A DNA stretch of 64,000 nt. Origin: Actinomycetospora sp. NBRC 106378 (GTDB lineage Bacteria > Actinomycetota > Actinomycetes > Mycobacteriales > Pseudonocardiaceae). The stretch is from assembly GCF_030269685.1 (NCBI RefSeq), contig NZ_BSTT01000003.1:186001-250000 (forward strand), given 5' to 3'. The notes under the pieces were generated by a model. It did no database searches and had not been told where the DNA came from. It worked only from the letters and a program-made list of their open reading frames with translations. The position numbers and the translations under genes were made by a program. Within the stretch, counting starts at the first letter, position 1. The number at the start of each line of letters is the position of its first letter. Below, in pieces: positions 50,899 through 61,472 of the stretch.

Positions 50899-51624
50899 GT
50901 GGCTCGCATCCTCATGATCGTCGCGCACCCCGACGACATCGACTTCGGCAGCGGCGGCTCGGTGGCGAAGTGGGTCGCCGAGGGCGACACCGTCGACTAC
51001 TGCATCGTGACCGACGGGGACGCGGGCGGGTTCGACGAGGCCGTCGGACGCGTCGAGATGGCCGAGCTGCGCCGCAAGGAGCAGCGCGCCGCCGCCGACG
51101 TCTACGGCGTCGGGGAGATCGACTGGCTCGGCTACCCCGACGGCAGGCTCTACGTCACCCACGAGCTGCGCCGCGACCTCTCGCGCGTGATCCGCCGGCG
51201 CCGTCCCGACCGCTGCGTCGTGCCCTCGCCCACCCGCAACCTGCGCAGCACCTACGGAAGCCACCCCGACCACATCGCCGCCGGCGAGGCGTCGATGTGC
51301 GCGATCTACCCCGACGCGCGCAACCCGTTCGCCCACCCCGAGCTGCTCGCCGACGAGGGCCTCGAGGCCTGGACCGTGCCGGAGACCTGGATCGCGAACC
51401 CCGGCGAGGGGGCCGACCTCTACCTCGACATCACCGACACCCTCGACCTCAAGATCGAGGCCCTGCGCGCCCACGAGTCGCAAACCGCCCACATGACCGA
51501 CCTCGCCGAGCGCATGCAGATGTGGGGCTACGCCCAGGCCAAGGCCGCGGGCTGGTGCACCGACGGCACTCCCGCCGACGAGCGCCGCTACGCCGAGGGC
51601 TTCCTCGTCCTCGACACGAAGTAG
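50899..51624 (+). CDS. PIG-L-family deacetylase (MshB/Mca-like)
   Basis: A 241-residue zinc-dependent N-acetylglucosamine deacetylase-fold protein. The zinc site is intact: IVAHPDDIDFGSGG (H10, D13) and YGSHPDHIAAGEA (second His, with the adjacent catalytic/general-base region). Family members act in mycothiol biosynthesis (MshB), on mycothiol S-conjugates (Mca) or on other GlcNAc derivatives; at 241 residues this is shorter than MshB or Mca (about 290-300), so a different substrate is likely. Start GTG 50899. Last gene of the module; array B begins 42 bp later. Confidence 0.82.
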   Translation: MARILMIVAHPDDIDFGSGGSVAKWVAEGDTVDYCIVTDGDAGGFDEAVGRVEMAELRRKEQRAAADVYGVGEIDWLGYPDGRLYVTHELRRDLSRVIRRRRPDRCVVPSPTRNLRSTYGSHPDHIAAGEASMCAIYPDARNPFAHPELLADEGLEAWTVPETWIANPGEGADLYLDITDTLDLKIEALRAHESQTAHMTDLAERMQMWGYAQAKAAGWCTDGTPADERRYAEGFLVLDTK

Positions 51625-51666
51625 CCCTTCCCGACGCCGGGTCGGTGCGGGTGTGCGGTGCCTTGT

Positions 51667-52076
51667 GCGTCCCGCGCACAGTCTCGCCGGTCCGGCGAGA
51701 ACCTCGGGTGACCCCGACGCGTCCCGCACACACTCTGGCCGGTCCGGCGGGAAGCTCGGGGGACTCTGACGCGTCCCGCACACACTCCGGCCGGTCCGGC
51801 GAGAACCTCGGGCGACCCCGACGCGTCCCGCACACACTCTGGCCGGTCCGGGGAGAACCTCGCGTGACGACGACGCGTCCCGCACACACCTGGACCCGGA
51901 GTGTGCGTCACGCGTCGGGTTCGGCCGATCTTCTTGCTCGGCTGCCTGGAGTGGGTGCGTCCCGCGTCGGGTTCGGCCGATCTTCTTGCTCGGCTACCCG
52001 GAATGTGTGCGTCCCGCGTCGGGTTCGGCTCACCTTCTCGCTCCGCTGCCTGGACTGTGTGCGTCCCGCGCAGAGG
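51667..52076. repeat. Array B: nine 52-bp units with central orientation switch
   Basis: Five units have the core on the minus strand (plus-strand GCGTCCCGC at 51667, 51719, 51771, 51823, 51875) and four on the plus strand (GTGTGCG or GGGTGCG at 51901, 51953, 52005, 52057). Every step within each half is exactly 52 bp. The outward consensus is GTGTGCGNNNCGCGY. Left spacers share CCGGTCCGGCGAGAACCTCG; right spacers share GGTTCGGC and TTCTTGCTCGG. The core matches array A. It fills most of the 565-bp gap between the PIG-L gene and marR. Not coding (52 is not a multiple of 3). Confidence 0.9.
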
Positions 52077-52176
52077 TCACCCGCACCCGACGGAGACGTC
52101 CGGACGCGAACACCACGACTCGGAGCGCTCCGGCCCCGGATTCACCGAACCGCCCCTCCCGCGAGGGCGCTGCACC

Positions 52177-52182
52177 TAGCGT
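52177..52182 (+). promoter_or_regulatory. Candidate -10 box of marR
   Basis: TAGCGT, identical to the rarA box, ends 7 nt before the GTG at 52190; predicts a leaderless transcript. Confidence 0.45.
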
Positions 52183-52189
52183 TCGTCCC

Positions 52190-52750
52190 GTGGCCGACGA
52201 ACCCGTGCCGAAGTTCCCGCCGTGGGGTGCCGAGCTCGTGGCGGAGAACGCCGAGTTCGCGTCGTCGGTGCTCGACCACCTCGTGCCGGCGGTCGTCCAG
52301 ATGCACCGCGCCGACGCGGCCCGACTCGGGCTCGATCCGACGGAACTGGCGATCCTCGAGGTCCTCCGGGTCGTCGACCCGCTGTCGATCTCCGCGCTCG
52401 CGGGACGGGTCTCGCTCAGTCACGCCGCGACCGCGCGGGCCGTCGGGCGGCTGGAGGAGCGGGAGTGGGTCGCCCGGAACCACGACCCGCACGACCGGCG
52501 GGGGTGGCTCGTCTTCCTGTGCCCGGAGGCCCGGACCATGCTGCAGGACGCCCGGGCCGGCGTCCGGCACCAGCTGGCCGAGGCGGCCGACGACCTGGCC
52601 CCGGAGCGGCTGCTCGCGACACTCCACGCGCTGGTCCAGGTGACCGACCGCGTGATGCGCTCGGCCCGCGACCTGGCCGACCAGCGGTGGCAGGAGATCC
52701 AGTACCGGCGGTGGCAGGAGCGTCGGCGCACGCCCGGCGGCGAACTCTGA
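52190..52750 (+). CDS. MarR-family transcriptional regulator
   Basis: A 186-residue winged helix-turn-helix protein. The recognition region reads LDPTELAILEVLRVVDPLSI, SALAGRVSLSHAATARAVGR and LEEREWVARNHDPHDRRGWL, the last containing the wing DxHDRR motif diagnostic of MarR proteins; long terminal helices make the dimer. Target and ligand unknown; the GACAC cluster right after it (52752-52865) could hold its operators. It is 134 bp before uvrC. Start GTG 52190. Confidence 0.88.
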   Translation: MADEPVPKFPPWGAELVAENAEFASSVLDHLVPAVVQMHRADAARLGLDPTELAILEVLRVVDPLSISALAGRVSLSHAATARAVGRLEEREWVARNHDPHDRRGWLVFLCPEARTMLQDARAGVRHQLAEAADDLAPERLLATLHALVQVTDRVMRSARDLADQRWQEIQYRRWQERRRTPGGEL

Positions 52751-52751
52751 C

Positions 52752-52865
52752 GACACGATCCGACGCAAGCCGACACACCGGTTGGCAAGTGTCTCGCGGC
52801 GGGACACGCCGAACGACACGCCGAGACCACCCGCTTGGGTGCACGCCGACACGCTGAGGAGACAC
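52752..52865. promoter_or_regulatory. Cluster of GACAC motifs upstream of uvrC
   Basis: GACAC occurs at 52752, 52772, 52803, 52815, 52848 and 52861, and its complement GTGTC at 52789. Three copies extend to GACACGCC. GACACACCGG and AAGTGTC form an inverted pair (52772-52793). The cluster covers nearly the whole marR-uvrC gap and ends at the candidate uvrC -10 box TACTCT (52869-52874). It probably binds a regulator. Confidence 0.5.
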
Positions 52866-52884
52866 GCCTACTCTGGTGCTCGCC

Positions 52885-54939
52885 ATGGCCGATCCGAGCA
52901 CCTACCGCCCCGCCCCGGGAACCATCCCGGAGGCGCCTGGCGTCTACCGGTTCTCCGACGCGAGCGGCCGCGTGATCTACGTCGGGAAGGCCAAGAGCCT
53001 CCGCAGCCGCCTCAACTCCTACTTCGCCGACCTCTCCGGTCTGCACCCCCGGACGCGGCGCATGGTCACCACCGCCGCGGCGGTGCAGTGGACCGTCGTG
53101 GGCACCGAGGTCGAGGCGCTCCAGCTCGAGTACAACTGGATCAAGGAGTACGACCCGCAGTTCAACGTCCGCTACCGCGACGACAAGACCTACCCGGTCC
53201 TCGCGGTGACGCTGAACGAGGAGTACCCGCAGCTCAAGGTGTATCGCGGGCCCCGCCGCAAGGGCGTGCGCTACTTCGGGCCCTACGCCCACGCGTGGGC
53301 GATCCGCGAGACGCTGAAGCTGCTGACCCGGGTGTTCCCGGCACGGGTGTGCTCGCCCGGGGTCTTCAAGCGCCACGGGCAGATCGGCCGGCCGTGCATG
53401 TTCGGCTACATCGGCAAGTGCGCCGCGCCGTGCGTGGGGCGGGTCTCCGCCGAGGAGCACCGGCAGATCGTGCTGGACTTCTGCGACTTCCTCGCCGGCC
53501 ACACCGACCAGCTGATCACCCGCATCGAGAAAGAGATGCAGGCCGCATCGGCGGAGATGGACTTCGAGCGGGCGGCGCGGCTGCGCGACGACGCCGGGGC
53601 CCTCAAGCGCGTCGTCGAGAAGCAGGCCGTGGTGCTCGGCGACGGGACCGACGCCGACGTCGTGGCGTTCGCGCTCGACCCGCTGGAGGCGGCGGTCCAG
53701 ATCTTCCACGTCCGCGGCGGCCGCGTGCGCGGCCAGCGGGGCTGGGTGGTGGAGCGGGGCGAGGAGGACTCGCTGGAGGTCCTCACCGGCCAGTTCCTCT
53801 CCCAGTTCTACGGCGAGCAGGCGGCGCTGGCGGGCTCGGCCGACGACGCCGTGCAGCCGGTCCCGCGGGAGGTGCTCGTCCCGGCGCTGCCGGAGGACCA
53901 CACGGCGCTCGCGCAGTGGCTGACCGAGCTGCGGGGCAGCCGGGTGAGCCTGCGCGTCGCGCAGCGCGGCGACAAGCGCACCCTCGCCGAGACCGTCGAG
54001 CGCAACGCCAAGGAGGCGCTCACCCAGCACAAGCTGAAGCGGGCGGGCGACCTGACGGCGCGCAGCGCGGCCCTGGAGGAGATCCAGGAGTACCTGGAGC
54101 TCGACTCGGCGCCGCTGCGCATCGAGTGCACCGACGTCAGCCACGTCCAGGGGTCCGACGTGGTGGCGAGCCTCGTGGTGTTCGAGGACGGGCTGCCGAA
54201 GAAGTCGGACTACCGGAGGTTCGCGATCCGCGGTGGCGCGGAGGGCGGCGACGTCGCGGCCATCGCCGAGGTGGTCCGCCGCCGTTTCCAGCGCTACCTG
54301 CGCGAGACCGCCGAGGACGCCGAGCACGACCCGACGACCACGTCCTGCTCCGGGGAGACCAGCGACGGGGCCCCGGCGTCGCGCGAGATCGACCCGGCGG
54401 AGATCGACGGACCGCTGCCCGGGATCGACCCGACGACGGGGCGCCCGCGCAAGTTCTCCTACGCGCCGAACCTGCTCGTCGTCGACGGCGGGGCGCCGCA
54501 GGTGGCGGCCGCGCAGGAGGTCCTCTCCGAGCTCGGCATCACCGACGTCGCGGTGTGCGGGCTCGCGAAGCGCCTGGAGGAGGTGTGGCTGCCCGGCGAC
54601 GAGATGCCGGCGATCCTGCCGCGCACCTCCGAGGCGCTCTACCTGCTCCAGCGCGTGCGCGACGAGGCGCACCGCTTCGCGATCACCTACCACCGGCAGA
54701 AGCGCTCGGCGCGGATGACGACCTCGGAGCTCGACGGGGTGCCCGGGCTCGGCTCGACGCGCAAGACCGCGCTCATCAAGCACTTCGGGTCGGTCAAGAA
54801 GCTGCGGGCGGCGACCGTCGAGGAGATCACCGAGGTGCCCGGCGTCGGGAAGCGCACCGCGGAAGCGGTGCTCCACGCACTGAACACGGGAGACGCAGCG
54901 CAGCGGAGCTCGACCACGGACAAGGGGGAGGCGTCGTGA
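52885..54939 (+). CDS. uvrC: Excinuclease ABC subunit C
   Basis: A 684-residue nuclease making both incisions in nucleotide excision repair. Seen: GIY-YIG domain ([20 protein letters not shown]; about 15-95), UVR domain ([20 protein letters not shown]), the RNase H-like C-terminal nuclease ([33 protein letters not shown]), and the tandem helix-hairpin-helix end ([32 protein letters not shown]). Start ATG 52885 is preferred to GTG 52876 by promoter spacing. The final residues ([16 protein letters not shown]) derive from a repeat shared with the nusB start. Overlaps rapZ by 4 bp. Confidence 0.95.
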   Translation: MADPSTYRPAPGTIPEAPGVYRFSDASGRVIYVGKAKSLRSRLNSYFADLSGLHPRTRRMVTTAAAVQWTVVGTEVEALQLEYNWIKEYDPQFNVRYRDDKTYPVLAVTLNEEYPQLKVYRGPRRKGVRYFGPYAHAWAIRETLKLLTRVFPARVCSPGVFKRHGQIGRPCMFGYIGKCAAPCVGRVSAEEHRQIVLDFCDFLAGHTDQLITRIEKEMQAASAEMDFERAARLRDDAGALKRVVEKQAVVLGDGTDADVVAFALDPLEAAVQIFHVRGGRVRGQRGWVVERGEEDSLEVLTGQFLSQFYGEQAALAGSADDAVQPVPREVLVPALPEDHTALAQWLTELRGSRVSLRVAQRGDKRTLAETVERNAKEALTQHKLKRAGDLTARSAALEEIQEYLELDSAPLRIECTDVSHVQGSDVVASLVVFEDGLPKKSDYRRFAIRGGAEGGDVAAIAEVVRRRFQRYLRETAEDAEHDPTTTSCSGETSDGAPASREIDPAEIDGPLPGIDPTTGRPRKFSYAPNLLVVDGGAPQVAAAQEVLSELGITDVAVCGLAKRLEEVWLPGDEMPAILPRTSEALYLLQRVRDEAHRFAITYHRQKRSARMTTSELDGVPGLGSTRKTALIKHFGSVKKLRAATVEEITEVPGVGKRTAEAVLHALNTGDAAQRSSTTDKGEAS
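54888..54915. repeat. 28-bp junction repeat (copy at uvrC end)
   Basis: 27 of 28 bp identical to 21014-21041. Read in the same frame, both copies encode AQRSST. Here it extends the UvrC C-terminus just before the overlap with rapZ. Confidence 0.75.
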
Positions 54940-55811
54940 GCGACGGCGGGGTCGAGGTCGCCATCGTCACCGGGGTCTCGGGAGCGGGACGGAGCACGGC
55001 GGCGAAGGTCCTCGAGGACCTGGGCTGGTTCGTCGTGGACAACCTGCCGCCCGAGCTGCTCGAGACCGTCGTCGACCTCGGCGCGCGGTCGCAGGGGCAG
55101 GTGACCCGCATCGCCGTCGTGATGGACGTGCGCAGCCGGGCGTTCACGGCCGATCTCGGGGCCGCGATCAAGGAGCTCGACACGCGTGGCGCCCGCCCCC
55201 GGGTCGTGTTCCTCGACGCCGACGACAGCGTGCTGATCCGTCGTTTCGAGTCCAACCGCCGCTCGCACCCGCTGCAGGGCGACGGGCGGCTCGTCGACGG
55301 GATCGACGCCGAGCGCGAGCTGCTGGCGCCGCTGCGCGACCTCGCCGACCTCGTCGTCGACACCTCCCACCGCTCGGTCCACGAGCTGCGCACGGCCATC
55401 GAGGAGGCGTTCCACGAGAGCGCCGCCGAGGTGACCTCCAGCGTCACGGTGCTGTCCTTCGGCTACAAGCACGGGCTGCCGCAGGACGCCGATCTCGTGG
55501 TCGACGTCCGCTTCCTGCCGAACCCGCACTGGATCCCGGAGCTGCGCGAGCACGACGGGCGCGAGGCCGTGGTCAGCGACTACGTGCTCACCCAGGAGGG
55601 CGCGGCGGAGTTCGTCGACCGCTACCTCGAGCTGCTGCGCATCGTCGGGGTCGGGTACCGGCGGGAGGGCAAGCGGTACCTCACGGTCGCGGTCGGCTGC
55701 ACCGGCGGGAAGCACCGCAGCGTCGCCATCGCCGAGGAGATCGCCCGCCGCATGGCCGGCGAGGACGGCGTCCGCGTCACCGTCTCGCACCGGGACGTGG
55801 GGCGCGAGTGA
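54936..55811 (+). CDS. rapZ: RNase adapter / nucleotide-binding protein RapZ
   Basis: A 291-residue P-loop protein. Walker A reads [12 protein letters not shown], with Arg where Lys is usual, a form common in actinobacterial members. [22 protein letters not shown] follows, and the C-terminal domain has [20 protein letters not shown] and [18 protein letters not shown]. In E. coli the family controls amino-sugar metabolism through a small RNA; in actinobacteria the role is unclear. The uvrC-rapZ-yvcK-whiA order is highly conserved. Overlaps yvcK by 4 bp. Confidence 0.93.
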   Translation: MSDGGVEVAIVTGVSGAGRSTAAKVLEDLGWFVVDNLPPELLETVVDLGARSQGQVTRIAVVMDVRSRAFTADLGAAIKELDTRGARPRVVFLDADDSVLIRRFESNRRSHPLQGDGRLVDGIDAERELLAPLRDLADLVVDTSHRSVHELRTAIEEAFHESAAEVTSSVTVLSFGYKHGLPQDADLVVDVRFLPNPHWIPELREHDGREAVVSDYVLTQEGAAEFVDRYLELLRIVGVGYRREGKRYLTVAVGCTGGKHRSVAIAEEIARRMAGEDGVRVTVSHRDVGRE

Positions 55812-56959
55812 GCACGCACGTGAACGGCCACGACGGCCCCGGCGCCCCGTTCCGGGCGACCGCCCTGGGCGGCGGGCACGGCCTGCACGCCACCCTGCGC
55901 GCCCTGCGCCGGCTCACCGACGACGTGACGGCCGTGGTGACGGTGGGGGACGACGGCGGGTCCTCCGGTCGGATCCGCCGCGAACTCGACATCCTCCCGC
56001 TGGGCGACCTGCGGATGGCCCTGGACGCCCTCGCGGAACGCGACCACGTCGGGCCGACCGACGCGTCGGCGTGGCGGCGGCTGTTCGAGCACCGCTTCGG
56101 CGGCTCGGGGGCGCTCGCCGGACACGCCGTCGGGAACCTCGTGCTCGCCGGGCTGCTCGACGTGCTCGGCGACCCGGTGGCGGCCCTGGACGAGGCGTGC
56201 CGGCTGCTGGGCGTCCGCGGGCGGGTGCTGCCGATGAGCCCGATGCCGGTCGACATCGAGGCCGACGTGACGGGGCTGGGCATCTCCTCCTCCGCCGCCC
56301 GTGACGACGATGTGGCGCACCGGATCCGCGGGCAGGTCGCGGTCGCGACGACGCCCGGCCACGTCCGCCAGGTCCGTCTCGTGCCGCGGCGGCCGAAGGC
56401 GTGCGCGGACGCGGTCGCCGCCATCCGCGCGGCCGACGTGGTCACCCTGGGCCCGGGCTCGTGGTTCACCAGCGTCATGCCGCACCTGCTGGTCCCGGAG
56501 CTGTTCACCGCGCTCTGCGAGACCGAGGCGCGCCGGATCCTGGTGCTCAACCTGGCCCCGCAGCCGGGCGAGACGGCGGGTTTCTCGCCCGAGCAGCACC
56601 TCGACGCGCTGGCCGAGCACGCCCCGCGGCTGCGGCTCGACGTCGTCATCGCCGACCCCGACGCGACGCCGGAGCCCGACCGGCTCCGCCGCGGCGCGGA
56701 GGCGTTCGGCGCGACCACCCTGTTCACCGCCGTCGGGGAACCCGACGGCGCCCCGCGCCACGATGCCGTGGCACTGGCCGGGGCCCTGCGCGAGGCGGCG
56801 GGCAGTGCCGCCTCGCGCGAGCGCGTGCCCGACGACGAGTGGGACGCGCGCGTCGAGACCTGGGGGAGAGCGGCACGGCGCCGCCTCGGAGCGGACGTGT
56901 TCTTCACGCCGACCGACGGCACCTACCGCCACGACGAGGAGGACCTACGGTGGCCATGA
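55808..56959 (+). CDS. yvcK: Gluconeogenesis factor YvcK/CuvA family protein
   Basis: A 383-residue CofD-like, UDP-sugar-binding protein needed for growth on gluconeogenic carbon and for cell-wall integrity in other bacteria. Seen: [20 protein letters not shown] near the N-terminus, [40 protein letters not shown] and [21 protein letters not shown] start overlaps the rapZ stop; its last 10 bp overlap whiA. Confidence 0.92.
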   Translation: MSTHVNGHDGPGAPFRATALGGGHGLHATLRALRRLTDDVTAVVTVGDDGGSSGRIRRELDILPLGDLRMALDALAERDHVGPTDASAWRRLFEHRFGGSGALAGHAVGNLVLAGLLDVLGDPVAALDEACRLLGVRGRVLPMSPMPVDIEADVTGLGISSSAARDDDVAHRIRGQVAVATTPGHVRQVRLVPRRPKACADAVAAIRAADVVTLGPGSWFTSVMPHLLVPELFTALCETEARRILVLNLAPQPGETAGFSPEQHLDALAEHAPRLRLDVVIADPDATPEPDRLRRGAEAFGATTLFTAVGEPDGAPRHDAVALAGALREAAGSAASRERVPDDEWDARVETWGRAARRRLGADVFFTPTDGTYRHDEEDLRWP

Positions 56960-57963
56960 CCGCTGCGGTGAAGGACGAGCTGAGCCGACTCGCCGTCACG
57001 AAGACCTGCTGCCGGCGGGCCGAGGTGTCGGCCCTGCTCCGCTTCGGCGGTGGGCTGCACATCGTGAACGGGCGCGTCGTGGTGGAGGCCGAGCTCGACA
57101 CCGGGAACGCCGCCCGCCGCCTGCGCCGCGAGATCCACGAGCTCTACGGCCACCAGCCCGAGGTGCACGTGCTCTCCCAGGGCAACCTGCGCAAGGGCAC
57201 CCGCTACGTGGTCCGGGTCGCGACCGACGGCGACTCCTTGGCCCGCCAGACCGGCCTGCTCGACCCGCGCGGGCGTCCGGTGCGCGGGCTGCCGCCGCAG
57301 GTCGTCTCCGGCGGGGTCTGCGACGCCGAGGCGGCGTGGCGCGGGGCGTTCCTCGCCCACGGCTCGCTCACCGAGCCGGGCCGCTCGTCGGCGCTGGAGA
57401 TCACGTGCCCGGGCATGGAGGCGGCGATGGCGCTCGTCGGCGCCGCCCGCCGGCTCGGGGTGGCCGCGAAGGCCCGTGAGGTGCGCGGCGCCGACCGCGT
57501 CGTGGTGCGCGACGGCGACGCCATCGGCGCCCTGCTCACGCGCATCGGCGCCCACTCCTCGGTGCTGCAGTGGGAGGAGCGCCGCATGCGCCGGGAGGTG
57601 CGGGCGACCGCGAACCGCCTGGCCAACTTCGACGACGCGAACCTGCGACGCTCGGTCAAGGCCGCCGTCACCGCGTCCGCCCGGGTGAACCGCGCCCTCG
57701 AGCTGCTCGGCGACGAGGTGCCCGACCACCTGATCACCGCGGGCCGGCTGCGGGTGCAGCACGAGCAGGCCTCGCTGGAGGAGCTCGGCCAGCTCGCCGA
57801 CCCCCCGATGACGAAGGACGCGGTGGCCGGGCGCATCCGCCGCCTGCTCGCGATGGCCGACAAGAAGGCCAAGGACATGCGCGTGCCGGACACCTCGGCG
57901 GCGGTCTCCGCGGAGGACCTGGAGGACGACATGGTCGAGGTCCCGGCCGGACGCGAGCACTGA
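56950..57963 (+). CDS. whiA: Sporulation/cell-division regulator WhiA
   Basis: A 337-residue regulator combining a degenerate LAGLIDADG homing-endonuclease-like N-terminal part ([40 protein letters not shown]) with a C-terminal helix-turn-helix ([39 protein letters not shown]). In Streptomyces it works with WhiB to trigger sporulation septation; it is also kept in non-sporulating relatives. Start GTG 56950 ([11 protein letters not shown]); ATG 56956 is possible. The 139-bp gap before gap holds a possible -10 (TAGGGT near 58055) and no terminator was recognised. Confidence 0.94.
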   Translation: MAMTAAVKDELSRLAVTKTCCRRAEVSALLRFGGGLHIVNGRVVVEAELDTGNAARRLRREIHELYGHQPEVHVLSQGNLRKGTRYVVRVATDGDSLARQTGLLDPRGRPVRGLPPQVVSGGVCDAEAAWRGAFLAHGSLTEPGRSSALEITCPGMEAAMALVGAARRLGVAAKAREVRGADRVVVRDGDAIGALLTRIGAHSSVLQWEERRMRREVRATANRLANFDDANLRRSVKAAVTASARVNRALELLGDEVPDHLITAGRLRVQHEQASLEELGQLADPPMTKDAVAGRIRRLLAMADKKAKDMRVPDTSAAVSAEDLEDDMVEVPAGREH

Positions 57964-58057
57964 GCCGTCGTCCGCGCCCGTCCGTCCCCGGACCTGCTGG
58001 TCAGCGGCCGCAGGTGAGGTCTTCGCGACGATGCGTGCCCCGCGCCGCCTTCGTTAG

Positions 58058-59119
<1,062 letters not shown>

Positions 59120-59125
59120 TGAGGC

Positions 59126-59168
59126 GGGAGACGAGTTCAACGGAGCACGCCGACAGGGGGAGCTCGAC
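59126..59168. repeat. Interrupted junction repeat between gap and pgk
   Basis: GGGAGACGAG at 59126 and CGGAG, then GAGCTCGACC ending at 59168, correspond to the two ends of the 28-bp element at nusB and uvrC with about 15 bp inserted. The GGGGGAG here is the pgk ribosome binding site. Confidence 0.4.
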
Positions 59169-59171
59169 CTC

Positions 59172-60380
59172 ATGAAGACCGTCGACGACCTCGTCGCGGA
59201 GGGCGTGCAGGACCGCTACGTCCTCCTGCGGGCGGACTTCAACGTCCCGCTCGACGGCTACTCGATCACCGACGACGGCCGTATCCGGGCGGCCCTGCCG
59301 ACGATCACGAAGCTGCTCGGTGCGGGCGCGAAGCTGCTGGTGATGGCCCACCTGGGCCGGATCAAGGACCCGGAGCCGCTGGGCCGCGACAAGCGGTCCA
59401 GCCTCGCCCCGGTCGCCGGGCGGCTCGGACAGCTGCTCGACCAGCGCGTGTCGCTGGCCGAGGACGTCGTCGGACAGTCGGCCCGGGACGTGGCCGGCGC
59501 CCTCACCGCGGGCGGCGTCGCCATGCTCGCGAACGTGCGCTGCGAGCCGCGCGAGACCGGGTCCGGCTCCGAGCGCGACGCGTTGGCGACCGAGCTGGCC
59601 GAGCTCGTGCCGGGCGGGGCGTTCGTCTCCGACGGCTTCGGCGTGGTGCACCGCGAGCAGGCCTCGGTGTACGAGATCGCCCGCAAGCTCCCGGCCTACG
59701 GCGGCGACCTGGTCGCCCGCGAGACCGAGGTGCTGCGCCGGCTCACCGGCGACCCGGCCCGGCCGTACGTGGTCATCCTCGGCGGGTCGAAGGTCTCCGA
59801 CAAGCTCGCGGTGTTGACCAACCTGCTCCCGACGGTCGACACGCTGCTCGTCGGCGGGGCGATGTGCTTCACCTTCCTCGCCGCCGAGGGCAACGACGTC
59901 GGCGGCTCGAAGCTCGAGTCCGAGCAGATCGACACCTGCAAGGACCTGCTGTCGCGCTACGCCGACACGCTGGTCCTGCCGGTGGACGTGGTCGTGGCGG
60001 ACGCCTTCGCGGCGGACGCGGACACCCGCACGGTGCCGGTCACCGAGATCCCCGAGGGCTGGATGGGTCTCGACGTCGGGCCGGAGACGGTCCGCCTCTT
60101 CGGGGAGAAGCTCGCCGACGCGGCGACGGTGTTCTGGAACGGCCCGATGGGCGTGTTCGAGATGGAGCCGTTCGCGGCCGGCACCACCGGGGTCGCGGAG
60201 GCGGTCGCCGACTCGCCGTCGTTCTCGGTGATCGGCGGTGGCGACTCCGCGTCGGCGATCCGGGCGGCCGGGCTCGACGAGGAACGGTTCGGGCACATCT
60301 CGACCGGGGGCGGCGCCTCCCTGGAGTTCCTCGAGGGCAAGGACCTCCCCGGCATCGCGGTACTCGAGGAGGGCTCCTAG
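59172..60380 (+). CDS. pgk: Phosphoglycerate kinase
   Basis: A 402-residue enzyme that makes ATP from 1,3-bisphosphoglycerate. Seen: YVLLRADFNVPLDG, MAHLGRIKDPEP, LANVRCEPRETGSGSERDAL (family normally LENxRF; here LANVRC), FVSDGFGVVHREQAS (family normally DAFG), VILGGSKVSDKLAVL, FWNGPMGVFEMEPFAAGT and GGGDSASAI. The two substitutions, LANVRCEP and DGFG, are seen in related actinobacteria as far as I recall. ATG 59172 is followed directly by tpiA. Confidence 0.96.
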   Translation: MKTVDDLVAEGVQDRYVLLRADFNVPLDGYSITDDGRIRAALPTITKLLGAGAKLLVMAHLGRIKDPEPLGRDKRSSLAPVAGRLGQLLDQRVSLAEDVVGQSARDVAGALTAGGVAMLANVRCEPRETGSGSERDALATELAELVPGGAFVSDGFGVVHREQASVYEIARKLPAYGGDLVARETEVLRRLTGDPARPYVVILGGSKVSDKLAVLTNLLPTVDTLLVGGAMCFTFLAAEGNDVGGSKLESEQIDTCKDLLSRYADTLVLPVDVVVADAFAADADTRTVPVTEIPEGWMGLDVGPETVRLFGEKLADAATVFWNGPMGVFEMEPFAAGTTGVAEAVADSPSFSVIGGGDSASAIRAAGLDEERFGHISTGGGASLEFLEGKDLPGIAVLEEGS

Positions 60381-61163
60381 GTGGCACGCACGCCGCTCAT
60401 CGCCGGCAACTGGAAGATGAACCTGAACCACCTCGAGGCCATCGGGGTCGTCCAGAAGCTCTACTTCGCCCTGCCGACGAAGTACTACGACCACGTCGAC
60501 GTGGCCGTGTGCCCGCCGTTCACCGACCTGCGCAGCGTGCAGACCGTGATCGACGCCGACTCGATGCCCATCACCTACGGCGGGCAGGACTGCTCGCCGG
60601 AGGAGTCCGGCGCGTTCACCGGTGACGTCTCGGCGGCCATGCTCGCGAAGCTCGGCTGCACGTGGGTGGTGCTCGGGCACTCCGAGCGCCGCACGATCCA
60701 CGGCGAGGACGACGCCCTGGTGGCCCGCAAGGTCGGCAAGGCCCTCGAGCACGGGCTCACGCCCATCCTCTGCCTCGGCGAGGGGGAGGACGTGCGGGAG
60801 GCGGGCGACCACGTGTCGCACTGCACCGCGCAGCTTGACGGCTCGCTGAAGGGGCTGTCGTCCGAGCAGGCCGGCCGCGTGGTCATCGCCTACGAACCGG
60901 TCTGGGCGATCGGCACGGGGAAGACCGCCACCGCCCAGGACGCGCAGGAGGTCTGCCGCGCCCTGCGTGCACGCCTGCGCGAGCAGCACGGCGGTGCGGT
61001 CGCCGACGCCGTCCGCATCCTCTACGGCGGGTCGGTGAAGTCCGGCAACGTCAAGGAGATCGTCGGGCAGCCCGACGTCGACGGCGCGCTCGTCGGGGGC
61101 GCCTCGCTCGACCCGGAGGGCTTCGCGGAGCTGTGCGCCCTCGCGGCGGGCGGCCCGCTGTAG
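60381..61163 (+). CDS. tpiA: Triosephosphate isomerase
   Basis: A 260-residue TIM-barrel enzyme interconverting dihydroxyacetone phosphate and glyceraldehyde 3-phosphate. Seen: [14 protein letters not shown] (catalytic lysine), [15 protein letters not shown] (catalytic histidine), [15 protein letters not shown] (catalytic glutamate and loop 6) and [14 protein letters not shown] start directly after the pgk stop. A long hairpin follows after 13 bp. Confidence 0.97.
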   Translation: MARTPLIAGNWKMNLNHLEAIGVVQKLYFALPTKYYDHVDVAVCPPFTDLRSVQTVIDADSMPITYGGQDCSPEESGAFTGDVSAAMLAKLGCTWVVLGHSERRTIHGEDDALVARKVGKALEHGLTPILCLGEGEDVREAGDHVSHCTAQLDGSLKGLSSEQAGRVVIAYEPVWAIGTGKTATAQDAQEVCRALRARLREQHGGAVADAVRILYGGSVKSGNVKEIVGQPDVDGALVGGASLDPEGFAELCALAAGGPL

Positions 61164-61176
61164 GCCTCCCCGGTCC

Positions 61177-61229
61177 CGAGCGAGGGGCCCCGTCCGTCGG
61201 TCTCCTCGACGGACGGGGCCCTTCGCTCG
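61177..61229. terminator. Long hairpin after tpiA
   Basis: Arms 61177-61199 and 61207-61229 (23 bp, one mismatch), loop GTCTCCT. The stem base GAGCGAAGGGCCCC is the same as in the nusB terminator, suggesting a reused terminator type. No T-tract. Confidence 0.85.
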
Positions 61230-61423
61230 TCCCCGGACCACCTGGCGTGGGGCGCCCACCCACCCGACCGCAGGTGCCCTCCGCCCCGTCCAGGGGGTCC
61301 ACGCCGGCCGCCGCGACCGCACCCTCGGGCGCGATCCCGTCGTTGCACCGGTACCGGCCACCCCGACGGTGTGACCGGCGGAACCTCCCGTCGGAGGGGC
61401 CGGGTAGTGTGACGCACGAACGC

Positions 61424-61443
61424 CCGCCCCGCATCCGGGGCGG
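61424..61443 (+). promoter_or_regulatory. Hairpin in the secG upstream region
   Basis: CCGCCCCG-CATC-CGGGGCGG, a perfect 8-bp stem 30 bp before secG, just upstream of its ribosome binding site. A TAGTGT box (61405-61410) could be the promoter -10. The rest of the 309-bp tpiA-secG gap, apart from the terminator, shows nothing recognisable. Confidence 0.35.
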
Positions 61444-61472
61444 ATGGAGACCTGGAGGTCACGGAGCCCGCG

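Noticed and set aside
49933-51885. Long frames through the repeat array (both strands) as genes, with peptide repeats such as VRDASGSPE
   Set aside because: The 52-bp unit shifts frame every copy, so peptide repeats change frame and cannot be under coding selection.
51667-52076. Array B as a CRISPR array
   Set aside because: Spacers are alike within each half, units reverse orientation at the centre, the core is only about 16 bp, and no cas genes are present. The same holds for array A.
54936-55811. RapZ P-loop Lys-to-Arg change as a loss of function
   Set aside because: GxSGAGRST is, to my knowledge, common in actinobacterial members and therefore not a specific anomaly.
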